From the NCBI GenBank assembly GCA_002483135.1, contig DLHI01000036.1, positions 62,001-126,000 of the forward strand: 64,000 nt of DNA, in the 5' to 3' direction. This document shows, in pieces, positions 35,898-43,964 of this stretch. How positions within the stretch are numbered: the first letter of the stretch is position 1; the number at the start of each line of letters is the position of its first letter. This stretch comes from Hyphomonadaceae bacterium UBA7672 (GTDB lineage: Bacteria > Pseudomonadota > Alphaproteobacteria > Caulobacterales > Hyphomonadaceae). The notes under the pieces were generated by a model that was given only the letters and a program-made list of their open reading frames with translations, made no database searches and was not told the origin of the DNA. The position numbers and the translations under genes were made by a program.

Positions 35898-36569
35898 ATG
35901 GCGGGTGGCTATCGCCGCATCACCGCCGAACTGCGCCATCGTGGGCTTCCGGTGAACGCAAAGAAGGTGCGCCGGCTGATGCGAGAGAACGCTCCCAACC
36001 CGTTGCGGCGCGGACGCTTCGTAAAGTCCACGGACAGCAATCATGACGGGCCGGTGTTCCCGAATCTCGCCAAGACCCTTGAGGTCGGCGGGCCGGACCA
36101 GCTGTGGGTTGCCGACATCACCTATGTCGCGATCACATCCGGCTTCGCCTACGTCGCGGTCATTCTCGAGGCCTTCTCGCACAAGGTGGTCGACAACGGT
36201 CTCAGCCGGCGAATCGATGCGGGCCTTCATCGCAACCTCCTCGCTCAGGTTGTTGCGACGACCGGTTGAATCCGCTCAATACGCCTCGCGGGACTATTGG
36301 CGCGTGCTCGCCAGCCGCGGCCTCACCGGCTCGATGAGCCGGCGCGGCAACCCTATGACAGCGCTAAGGCCGAGAGCTTCATGAAGACGCTCAAGATCGA
36401 GGCGGTCTACCTCATGGCCTATGAGACGTTCGAGGATGTCGCCCAGGACGTTCCCCAGTTCATCGACGAGGTCTACAACGCCACGCGCCTACACTCGGCG
36501 CTTCGCTATCTCAGCCCCAACGGTTACGAGCATCAACACGCCCAGAGATGGGTCAAAACCGCTGCCTGA
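35898..36569 (+). pseudogene. IS3-family transposase orfB, broken
   Basis: Similar to IS3-group OrfB: GGYRRITAELRHRGLPVNAK, then LWVADITYVAITSGFAYVAV (first catalytic Asp), then a shift to another frame carrying [17 protein letters not shown] and GSMSRRGNP, and a second shift back to [20 protein letters not shown] with the C-terminus to 36569. The segment with the second Asp (HHSDRG) is missing, the N-terminal part and orfA are absent, and no terminal repeat pair is found. It is dead, and lies where a ferredoxin reductase gene would be expected downstream of the ferredoxin gene. Confidence 0.85.
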
Positions 36570-36757
36570 ACCTGTCCACCAATGGGGGGGCACTCCATTC
36601 TTCAGGGAAATTTGCGGCGAGGAATTGCCGCACTTCGGTGCGAAGCGGGTCTTCGTTCGCATGGGGATCGGGTTCTAGCCGAGTTGGCACGGAGACCTCC
36701 GTTCAAAACTCGAATTCGCGTCGCCCCACGCCGACGACAATGTGTCACTAAGTAAGG

Positions 36758-37084
36758 TCAATATTGCTGCTCGGGAACGTGCAAAATCAAACCCTCCAGA
36801 GTAGGTTTGATGGGGATCTGGCAAGCGAGGCGGCTGTATTCGTTCGCTCCCTCTGCAAATTGCAGGAGTTCGGCCTCCGCGCCGCCTTCCTCTAGGCGAC
36901 CCACCTTGTCGATCCAGGCCTGATCGACATGGACGTGGCAGGTCGCACAGGCGCAGGCGCCGCCGCAATCGCCGTCGATACCCGGGACGTCGTTGAAGAG
37001 CGCCGCTTCGCGTGCGGTTTCGCCCTCGGCTACCTGGACTTCCCGGCGCGTTCCATTGTTGGAAACAAACGTCACTTTGACCAT
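36758..37084 (-). CDS. 2Fe-2S ferredoxin for CYP153
   Basis: Adrenodoxin/putidaredoxin-type ferredoxin of 108 residues, giving electrons to the P450. The cluster ligands appear in DCGGACACATCHVHVD (three cysteines with the vertebrate-type spacing) and CQIPI (fourth). Starts 28 bases after the P450 gene on the same strand, forming a two-gene unit. The expected partner, a FAD-containing ferredoxin reductase, is not next to it; AlkT may substitute. Confidence 0.93.
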   Translation of the reverse strand: MVKVTFVSNNGTRREVQVAEGETAREAALFNDVPGIDGDCGGACACATCHVHVDQAWIDKVGRLEEGGAEAELLQFAEGANEYSRLACQIPIKPTLEGLILHVPEQQY

Positions 37085-37112
37085 TATGAACTCCGTATTC
37101 TGGTTCAGCTAA

Positions 37113-38375
37113 TCAGCGGGCGTGCAGCCGCACCGGTAGCTTTGTGATCCCTCGCACAAAGTTCGAAAACAGGCGCTCCGGCTCGCCGGTCACTTCGACC
37201 TTTGCGAATCGCTTGTGAATCTCTTCCCAGATGATCCGCAACTGCAGTTCTGCAAGCCTGTTGCCCATGCAGCGATGGATGCCATAACCGAAGGACAGGT
37301 GATGACGTGGGTTCTTCCGGTCGATGATGAACTGGTCAGCCCTGTCGATGACCGTATCGTCCCGGTTGCCCGACAGGTACCACATCACAACCTTGTCGCC
37401 TTTCCTGATCTGTTTGCCGCCGATGTCCCAGTCCTGGAGCGCAGTGCGGCGCATATGGGTCAGCGGCGTCTGCCAGCGGATGATCTCCGGCACCATGCTG
37501 GCGATCAACGATGGATCGCCATTGAGTTTGCGATATTCGTCGGGGTTCTGATTTAGGGCCAGCACGCCGCCGCTGATCGAATTGCGCGTAGTGTCGTTGC
37601 CGCCCACGATAAGTAGCAGGAGGTTGCCCAGAAATTCCAAGAAGGGCATGTCCCGTGTCGCCGGAGAATGCGCCATGATGGAGATAAGGTCGTTCTTTGG
37701 TTCCTCATTGATTCGCTGGTCCCACAGGCCCTTGAAATACATCGCGCATTCGATGAGCTCTTGGCGCCTCGCCTCGTAGGATTCGACGATGCCGGTTTCA
37801 GGTGCGGCCGTTGCGATGTCAGACCAGCGCGTGAGCTTGCGCCGCTCCTCCCACGGAAAGTCGAACAGCGTTGCAAGGGTCATTGTGGTCAATTCGATCG
37901 AGACCTTGTCAACCCAGTCGATATCCTCGCCTACCGGCAGATCATCGAGGATCTGGCACGCACGTTCGCGGATTGTAGGTTCAAGCAACTGCAAGTTGGA
38001 CGGCGCCACAGCGGAGGTAACGGCCTTTCGTTGCTGGTCGTGCTTCGGAGGATCCATGGCAATGAACATTTCAAGTTCCAGCGCGCCTTCAACCGAATGC
38101 ATGTCCTGGATGGCGATCCCGCCCAGCTTCGCCTCCGAAGAAAAGATTTTGTGGTTGGTGTCGACAGCCATGATGTCGTCAAACTTGGTAACAGACCAGA
38201 ATGGCCCGACATTGCTTTCGCGGCAGTAATGGACCGGGTCCTCATTGCGCAGGCGGTTGAAGAACAGGCCAATCGTGTCCTTTTGAAAAAGGCTTGGCCG
38301 CGAAACATCGATTTGATCGATCGGAAGAGAGGCGATTCTTTCGACCGTATCCGGTTCTATCGTGTCGATGCTCAT
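37113..38375 (-). CDS. CYP153 family alkane-hydroxylating cytochrome P450
   Basis: Soluble class I P450 of 420 residues that hydroxylates medium-chain alkanes or alkanols at the omega position. P450 hallmarks: I-helix GGNDTTRNS (258-266), ExxR as EIIR (297-300), and the haem loop HLSFGYGIHRCMGNRLAE with Cys369 as ligand. Several stretches (NPRLFPEQ-like regions absent; HLSFGYGIHRCMGNRLAELQ and GGNDTTRNSISGG present) are typical of the CYP153A group from alphaproteobacteria. In an operon with the 2Fe-2S ferredoxin, divergent from a GntR regulator 188 bases away. Confidence 0.94.
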   Translation of the reverse strand: MSIDTIEPDTVERIASLPIDQIDVSRPSLFQKDTIGLFFNRLRNEDPVHYCRESNVGPFWSVTKFDDIMAVDTNHKIFSSEAKLGGIAIQDMHSVEGALELEMFIAMDPPKHDQQRKAVTSAVAPSNLQLLEPTIRERACQILDDLPVGEDIDWVDKVSIELTTMTLATLFDFPWEERRKLTRWSDIATAAPETGIVESYEARRQELIECAMYFKGLWDQRINEEPKNDLISIMAHSPATRDMPFLEFLGNLLLLIVGGNDTTRNSISGGVLALNQNPDEYRKLNGDPSLIASMVPEIIRWQTPLTHMRRTALQDWDIGGKQIRKGDKVVMWYLSGNRDDTVIDRADQFIIDRKNPRHHLSFGYGIHRCMGNRLAELQLRIIWEEIHKRFAKVEVTGEPERLFSNFVRGITKLPVRLHAR

Positions 38376-38562
38376 GTCCCGTCCTTCACCCTATCAAATT
38401 GGCTCGCCACTTTCTGGAACGGTAATTGCTCTGACGCGCGAGTCAATAAAGCTTATAAGACTATTCGTGACGTTTGGCCGCTAGATGGAGTTTTGGAAGA
38501 ACGAGGTACACATCCAGCAATTAATCATTATACGCTTTTCGTGGCAGGAGCGATTTCCAGAC

Positions 38563-39303
38563 ATGGCGCGGAACGTCGATTACTCGAAGAAAGCCAAGCG
38601 TGCGCTCACGCTGGCGCAGGACATTGTTCGCGATATCGAGGCAGGGGCCCATGTTGCGGGGGACAGGTTGGCCCGCGAAGAGGACATGCTTGCGCGATAC
38701 GAAGTCGCCAGGGCGACCTTGCGCGAAGCGCTCCGCTTCCTTGAGCTTCAGGGCGTCATCCATCTTCAGCTAGGCCGTGGTGGCGGGCCCGTGGTCGCGC
38801 GCCCCCAGACTGGCGACTTCGCGAACAGCCTGTCGCTCATCTTGCATTTCATGGAGGCGGACCTGAGGGGCTTGCTCGAATTACGCGAAGCGATCGCACC
38901 GGATGTTGCAGCCTATGCCGCCCAGCGCGCGACCACGGGCGATCTGAGCGCTCTTGCCGATTGCCTCAAAGAGCTGGAGCGAAACGAAGCCGGGAGCCAG
39001 TTCGAGGAACTGAACCGCCGTTTTCATGACCTGCTCGGTTGGGCCAGCGGCAATCCGCTCTTCGGCCTACTGACCTCCACGATGCATTTGCTGACCCGCG
39101 AATTCTCCCGCTCGCTGGGGTATTCGGCTCAGGAGCGAGCGGTCCAACTGCGATTCCTGCGCCGTGTTCTCGAAGCCGTGCGCACGGGCGATGCCGAAGC
39201 GGCGCGGCAGGCCATGGCCCGTCTCGTCGGAGGCTCAGCGTCCTATCTCGCAGAAAGAAGCCCCGAGCTTGTGGACCAGAAGGTCAGATGGGGACAGATC
39301 TAG
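38563..39303 (+). CDS. GntR/FadR-type regulator next to CYP153
   Basis: About 246 residues from the ATG at 38563, chosen because AGGAG lies upstream at about 38547; a frame extension of 26 codons exists but adds hydrophobic residues not seen in the family. The winged helix includes LTLAQDIVRDIEAGAHVAGD and RYEVARATLREALRFLELQG; the FCD domain has LLELREAIAPDVA and NRRFHDLL with the metal-site His. It probably controls the divergent CYP153-ferredoxin operon, perhaps sensing an alkane-derived carboxylate (inference). Confidence 0.87.
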   Translation: MARNVDYSKKAKRALTLAQDIVRDIEAGAHVAGDRLAREEDMLARYEVARATLREALRFLELQGVIHLQLGRGGGPVVARPQTGDFANSLSLILHFMEADLRGLLELREAIAPDVAAYAAQRATTGDLSALADCLKELERNEAGSQFEELNRRFHDLLGWASGNPLFGLLTSTMHLLTREFSRSLGYSAQERAVQLRFLRRVLEAVRTGDAEAARQAMARLVGGSASYLAERSPELVDQKVRWGQI

Positions 39304-39436
39304 CGAACTAGCGCTCCTCAAAAGCGTGGAGTCGAGAAAGGCGCGAGGCGCTGAAGCTTCGGGCGATTGATGCGCGCAGCCGGTCATCCGGACCAGCAAG
39401 AGTGATCGGCCCCCACCGAGTAGTCCAAGTCTAATG

Positions 39437-39645
39437 TTAGTTGATCATCACCTCTGACGCTAGCCGGGGCACGAACACCTCCGGGGCAGGTGGGCGATAC
39501 CCGAGCGATGCGTGAGGCCGGACCGCGTTGCCGTGGCGGCGCCAGCTTTCGATCACGATGCGAGCCTCCGCCAACGAGTAGAAGATCTCGCCGTTGAGAA
39601 GTTCATCGCGCAGTCGCGCGTTGAAGGACTCGACGAGCCGCGCAT
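39437..39645 (-). pseudogene. IS3-family transposase orfB, C-terminal fragment
   Basis: On the minus strand the frame gives VESFNARLRDELLNGEIFYS and on to WRRHGNAVRPHASLGYRPPA and a TAA at 39437, the C-terminal end of an IS3-type OrfB with its third catalytic residue (E in VESFN). It is cut off where an acyl-CoA synthetase fragment begins on the other strand. A different subgroup from the fragment at 35898. Confidence 0.85.
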
Positions 39646-39763
39646 CGTCAAGTGGTGGAGACCGGACGCCATCATGTTCGACAGCATCCCGCTGACGGCC
39701 ACCGGAAAGATCGACAAAAAGGTTCTGCGTCAGCGGTATGTCGACAGGTTGCGGAAGCCATGA
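39641..39763 (+). pseudogene. Acyl-CoA synthetase C-terminal fragment
   Basis: The frame RIVKWWRPDAIMFDSIPLTA followed by TGKIDKKVLRQRYVDRLRKP and a stop is the C-terminal end of an AMP-binding acyl-CoA ligase, with the catalytic lysine in TGKIDK. Everything upstream has been replaced by the IS3 fragment. The piece probably belonged to a fatty-acid activating gene of the CYP153 locus. Confidence 0.85.
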
Positions 39764-39877
39764 AGCAGGTCTCGACCGCAGCGAGCCGCTGACCTGAGGC
39801 AGCGGGTCAGTAAGGTCATCGATTTCTGATCGACGGCTATCTGGCAGGCCCGTCTCCCCAACTTAGGCCTGCGAAAA

Positions 39878-39911
39878 GGAAAGGGCCGCCGGTTTTTCGA
39901 CGGCCCCTTCC
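39878..39911. terminator. Terminator downstream of parB
   Basis: GGAAAGGGCCG pairs with CGGCCCCTTCC (one mismatch) around an inner CG/CG stem and TTTTT loop. Read on the minus strand, away from parB, it is followed by a T-rich run (TTTCCTTTT). The parB stop is about 20 bases before it. Confidence 0.75.
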
Positions 39912-39931
39912 TGATTCCAAACCAATGAGTC

Positions 39932-41863
39932 TTACTCAGCAGCAATCGCCACACCTTCAGACGTCAACTCGAAGACGCCTGCAGGAACCGACGTGACCAG
40001 TAGATCGGGCAGATAGCCAACCCCTGCGAACGCCTCACCAACCTTGGCGGCCAGTTCGTCCTTCTTGAGTTTGGCATGCGCCTTGATGACAGCCTCGCGC
40101 GATCGCTCCGACCGGTTTGCGGGAACCGGGGCCTCTGCGAAAGCCGCCAAAAGGTCTGCCTTCGGAAGGCGCGTCCAGTACGAGGTGTCCGCTTCCCAAA
40201 ACTGACGCATATCGAGATCGAGGATAGAAGCCAGCCTGTCAGCCAGCGCATGGCGACGATGGTCGGCCAGCGAGCCCCTCTCGTGAACCAGATCAACCGA
40301 ATCTGCGACGACGACGGCAAGCAGCGAGAGGAGTGTCTCTGGCGGTTGGATCAGGCACCAATCCAGCAACTCATCCTCTTCGTCAGGAACGTGCGCAAGA
40401 ACTGCGCTGCGCGTTTCTACGAGAGCATCAAGATCGTGAACGTGCGCCGGATGCGCCGCGACTCCGATTCCGGGCAGTTCGCTCTTGAACACAGAACGAG
40501 CGATCATCGCGGCGACGGTCACTGCAAGAGCAGTTTCGCGATCACGTGTTAGCAGGAGACGAATGGCGCGCGTGCGCGCGTGTGACAAATCGCGGATCAG
40601 CGTCTTGGGCAGGCCGCTCTCCCTTGGCGCCGCATTGGTGCTGTAGATTTTGCCGTCCCCGACACCTTCCTCGCTATGCACGTCATCGGTTGCCAGCCGC
40701 TTGCGGATCGCTTTGACCTTCTTCTCATCGGATTGCCGCACGACGCCAAGGGTCGCGTGAGCTTCCCCATTTTGACTAATCGACAACACGACGCCAGCGT
40801 GCGCGATGATCTCCCTGTCCCATACGCGCGCTGACTGACGCAGGCTTTCGATCTCGCCCGCTATCGTGTCGCGCGTTTCCCACCGTGGGTCGTCTTCCAC
40901 GCTGTCATCATCCAATGCTGCATCCAAAGCTTCCAACTCACCCCGCAGACGTGCAAGCTCGACCTCGTCTCCATCTGTGAACTCGCGCCAGTCGGGTTGA
41001 AGCCGCGTCGCAGCATAGCCGCCATCAGCGCGTCCTTGGCCGAGGCTGTAGTCAACCCAGCCCCACCCCTGGGCAAACCAACTATCCCGCTCTCCTTCGA
41101 GCTTTTTCTCAGCCAACTGCGTCATCAGCGCCGGGTCTTCCACATAGACGACTTCAGCGTCGAAAAGATCGCGCACCACGCCGCCTCCAGCGAGTTCATA
41201 CGCTTCAAGCCCGACAAACGTGGCCAGCCGGTCAGAAGCGCGCATGCGTCCCTCCATCAGGCGTGCGCGGACGGACCCTGCGTGCGATACTGGCTTGCTG
41301 AGACTGCGGAATACTGCTTCCTGCTGCGCATGGCTCTCGACGAGGCAGAACGCGCGCGCGGCTTCAAGACTGACGTCGCCACGTTTCCAGGCTGCCTTGA
41401 TCTTCGGGGACAATCCAGCGAGTGCGAGACGCTGATCGACGTGACGTCGAGTTACCCCGAACCGATGGGCAACGTTTTCGGCCGTAGCACCCTCGGCTAC
41501 GAGCGCGGCATACGCATCAACTTCATCCATGGCGTCCATGGCCACTCGTTGGACATTCTCCGCGAGCGACACCTCGATGCCCTGCTCCAACGCCACGACA
41601 TGACAGGGAATGGGATAGTCTTTGGCAATCACCTTCTGCTTGACCAATTGTTTCAGTGCAGCAAGACGGCGACCGCCGGCGTCCACCTCGAAGTTGTCGT
41701 TCTCGGTCGGAACCACGCATAGATTCTGAAGCAGACCGTGGGCAGCGATCGACGCGGCCAAGGCGTCGATATCGGCCTTTCGATCCTGCTTGCGGACGTT
41801 GCGTGGCGAAGCGACAAGCTTGTTGAGCGCGATGAGTTGGATCGGTTGAAGTTGTGCAGTCAT
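39932..41863 (-). CDS. parB: ParB/RepB/Spo0J-family partition-like protein
   Basis: About 643 residues from the ATG at 41863, with AAGGAGA just upstream; a longer frame adds 32 unlikely residues. The N-terminal ParB nuclease/CTPase-like domain begins at LIALNKLVASPRNVRK with AGGRRLAALKQLV (arginine patch) and SLAENVQR (about 15-125), followed by the central helix-turn-helix with VAHRFGVTRRHVDQRLALAG. The remaining 400 or so residues are family-specific and rich in charged residues. Such long ParB-like proteins are common in the maintenance region of alphaproteobacterial plasmids and conjugative elements. No parA is next to it, so it may have a role other than segregation. Confidence 0.85.
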   Translation of the reverse strand: MTAQLQPIQLIALNKLVASPRNVRKQDRKADIDALAASIAAHGLLQNLCVVPTENDNFEVDAGGRRLAALKQLVKQKVIAKDYPIPCHVVALEQGIEVSLAENVQRVAMDAMDEVDAYAALVAEGATAENVAHRFGVTRRHVDQRLALAGLSPKIKAAWKRGDVSLEAARAFCLVESHAQQEAVFRSLSKPVSHAGSVRARLMEGRMRASDRLATFVGLEAYELAGGGVVRDLFDAEVVYVEDPALMTQLAEKKLEGERDSWFAQGWGWVDYSLGQGRADGGYAATRLQPDWREFTDGDEVELARLRGELEALDAALDDDSVEDDPRWETRDTIAGEIESLRQSARVWDREIIAHAGVVLSISQNGEAHATLGVVRQSDEKKVKAIRKRLATDDVHSEEGVGDGKIYSTNAAPRESGLPKTLIRDLSHARTRAIRLLLTRDRETALAVTVAAMIARSVFKSELPGIGVAAHPAHVHDLDALVETRSAVLAHVPDEEDELLDWCLIQPPETLLSLLAVVVADSVDLVHERGSLADHRRHALADRLASILDLDMRQFWEADTSYWTRLPKADLLAAFAEAPVPANRSERSREAVIKAHAKLKKDELAAKVGEAFAGVGYLPDLLVTSVPAGVFELTSEGVAIAAE

Positions 41864-42075
41864 GGATGATCTCCTTGAGCTTGCCCGATGGCAACACGCC
41901 GGATCGGGGTCGCCTGCGCGACCCGCCTCCCCGGCCTGTCGCAGGAGGCCGCTGCTCAAGGGCGAAGAGCTTCAGCGTCCCTTGAACAGCGGACGCGACA
42001 GGCCACAGGCGAGGAGAACCGCGCAGGCGCCAAGAACCGGCTTGGACATCGGCCTGCTCAACGCCTCGCCGAGTG

Positions 42076-42630
42076 TCAGAATTTCAGCAGCGGATGTGCC
42101 CGGCCAATGATCTCGCTTGCCCGTGTCACGCCAAAGTACCGCCCATCATAGGACCCCGCGGTATCACCAAGCAGGAACACCTGGCCCTCGTTCAGGGAGG
42201 TGCACCCCTGCCACGATGGTAGCGGCTCTCCCGTCGAGTCGTTCGATCTGGCTTGTGCGATAATCTCGTCGTTGACGAGGACCGTGCCATCATGTCGACA
42301 AACGGAATCTCCGCCCACAGCGACAACCCGTTTGATGAGGAGTTTGCCTCTCGGCAGAACGCCGCGACGATCCAGCTCTGCAGCCAGCGCATCGGCGGGC
42401 AGCACCGCGACCCGATCTCCTAAACCCCAGCGCTCACGATCAATAGTATAGAGCCCTGCCGGAGCGCTTGCGGTCGTGTTCCAGACAAGTCGCGCAGATC
42501 CGGCGGCAACCGGAAGCGCTAAAGCTGCGGCGCCCAGCGTGGCGACAATCAGGAGGCCAAGCTTTGTCCGCACACGACGACGAAGCCGTGCAATCCGTCT
42601 TCCTCGCGTGCCTCCGTGGTCTTCAACCAT
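42076..42630 (-). CDS. traF: Conjugative transfer signal peptidase TraF
   Basis: S26-family peptidase of 184 residues, in conjugative systems needed to mature or cyclise the pilin TrbC. A transmembrane helix lies at about 25-45; the catalytic Ser is in TTASAPAGLY and the Lys in LLIKRVVAVGGDSVC; a C-terminal block with LLGDTAGSYDGRYFG closes the fold. It lies between LysR and parB on the minus strand, opposite to the trb operon. The 212 bases down to parB hold only a 25-codon hydrophobic frame with no support. Confidence 0.88.
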   Translation of the reverse strand: MVEDHGGTRGRRIARLRRRVRTKLGLLIVATLGAAALALPVAAGSARLVWNTTASAPAGLYTIDRERWGLGDRVAVLPADALAAELDRRGVLPRGKLLIKRVVAVGGDSVCRHDGTVLVNDEIIAQARSNDSTGEPLPSWQGCTSLNEGQVFLLGDTAGSYDGRYFGVTRASEIIGRAHPLLKF

Positions 42631-42654
42631 TCGCTGACGTTTGCCTTCAAGCTC

Positions 42655-43623
42655 TCAGAGCATCGTTCGAGACGACCCGGCCGGCAAACACAGTTTCGGC
42701 TCGGGGGGGACGTAGATCTCTCGGAAACAAGCGTGATGGCGCGGATCAAAGCAGGTCCTGATCCAGTGCAGGATCGGTTGGCTGGCCTGCAGATTGCGGA
42801 CGCGCTCTGTGTAAGTGAGCCAAAACTTGACCGACGCGAGCGGTTTAATGCCGAGGAGCGGGACAACGCGGTCCTCAAATTCGGAGACATAACTCGGCAG
42901 GACAGCAATGCCAGCTCCGGAGGCGCAGGCCTCCATGAGCACAGTGCCTGTGTCGGTCTCCATCGCGTTGGGCAGGATCTCACCCCAGGCTGCAGCGCCG
43001 GGCCGCCAGCTCGCAGGCTGGTATTCCTTGCCGGACAGGCGCAGGCACTGATGTTTGCGCAGGTCCGCCATCTCTTTCGGCTCGCCAAACCGCTTCAGAT
43101 AGTCCGGCGTTGCGTAGAGAATGTAATGCAGCCAGCCGAGTTGCCGCGAGACGATGTTGCTGGCGCTGGGCTCTTCGAACTGGATCGCGATATCGCCATC
43201 GCCTTCGAGCAGGTTCGGGGCTGTCGGTAGCACTTTCAGAAAGACCCGCATTTCCGGCTGAAGCGTCAGCAGTTCGGACATACGGCGTGCGAGCCAGTAG
43301 GTTGCGATGCCCTCACGCGCACAGATCACGAGATGGTCCGGCGCGCTTTCAGTTGCGCGCTCGATGATCGATTGCACCGAGTCGGCCATATTGCGCGCCG
43401 AGCGTAAGATGTCTTCGCCGACGTTGGTCAACTCAAGGCCCCGACTTGATCGTTCGAACAGCTGGTGGCCGAGTGTGCGCTCAAGCTCTTCGAGATCCTT
43501 GGACACCTTGCCGTAGCTCAGGCAGAGTGTCTTCGAAGCTGCGTTGATGCTTCCCGTGTCGGCTACCGTCTGGAAGACCTTAAGCCGATCCCAGTCCAGT
43601 TTCGCCCCGCCAACGCTCGTCAT
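42655..43623 (-). CDS. LysR family transcription regulator
   Basis: Regulator of 322 residues. The N-terminal HTH reads KLDWDRLKVFQTVADTGSIN, AASKTLCLSYGKVSKDLEEL (about 8-65), followed by the LysR substrate-binding domain (about 95-300; LLEGDGDIAIQFEEP and ACASGAGIAVLPSY). LysR genes next to traF and traG recur in alphaproteobacterial Tra/Trb regions and probably control transfer. Upstream of traG in the opposite direction, sharing a gap of 341 bases. The ligand is unknown. Confidence 0.88.
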   Translation of the reverse strand: MTSVGGAKLDWDRLKVFQTVADTGSINAASKTLCLSYGKVSKDLEELERTLGHQLFERSSRGLELTNVGEDILRSARNMADSVQSIIERATESAPDHLVICAREGIATYWLARRMSELLTLQPEMRVFLKVLPTAPNLLEGDGDIAIQFEEPSASNIVSRQLGWLHYILYATPDYLKRFGEPKEMADLRKHQCLRLSGKEYQPASWRPGAAAWGEILPNAMETDTGTVLMEACASGAGIAVLPSYVSEFEDRVVPLLGIKPLASVKFWLTYTERVRNLQASQPILHWIRTCFDPRHHACFREIYVPPEPKLCLPAGSSRTML

Positions 43624-43964
43624 TTTTTGACGACCCCCTCGCGCAAACTACTTGAGGCGAAAATCCAGCGCCACGCCTAAGCCAGAGTCATCACTGGCTG
43701 AGTGGACGCGATGGACAGGCCCCTACCCCCGTTAACGTGTTATCCGTGCAACGCTCGGACCACGCAGGTTTTTTCGGCCCGCCTCCGTACACGGACGTTC
43801 TTTGAAACGTTTGGCGTCGCCAAATTCGATAGCGCCCTACTCCCGCAGACGGCGACTTTATCAGCGGCCTTTTCGCGGGGCGCGTCCCGTACCGCGGCGA
43901 CAGATTCGCGCTTCACGCGTCGTCCTGCGCTTAACGCTCGCCGTTCAACGGGAGTCGTAAACGC
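43624..43964. promoter_or_regulatory. Gap between divergent lysR and traG
   Basis: 341 bases with no convincing gene. It must hold the lysR and traG promoters and could hold a transfer origin, but I saw no clear inverted repeat or nick-site consensus. In related elements a relaxase gene lies between these two genes; none, and no fragment, is present here. Confidence 0.5.

Noticed and set aside
41976..42050. 25-codon hydrophobic frame between traF and parB
   Set aside because: Could be a small membrane peptide, but short, unsupported and without homology.
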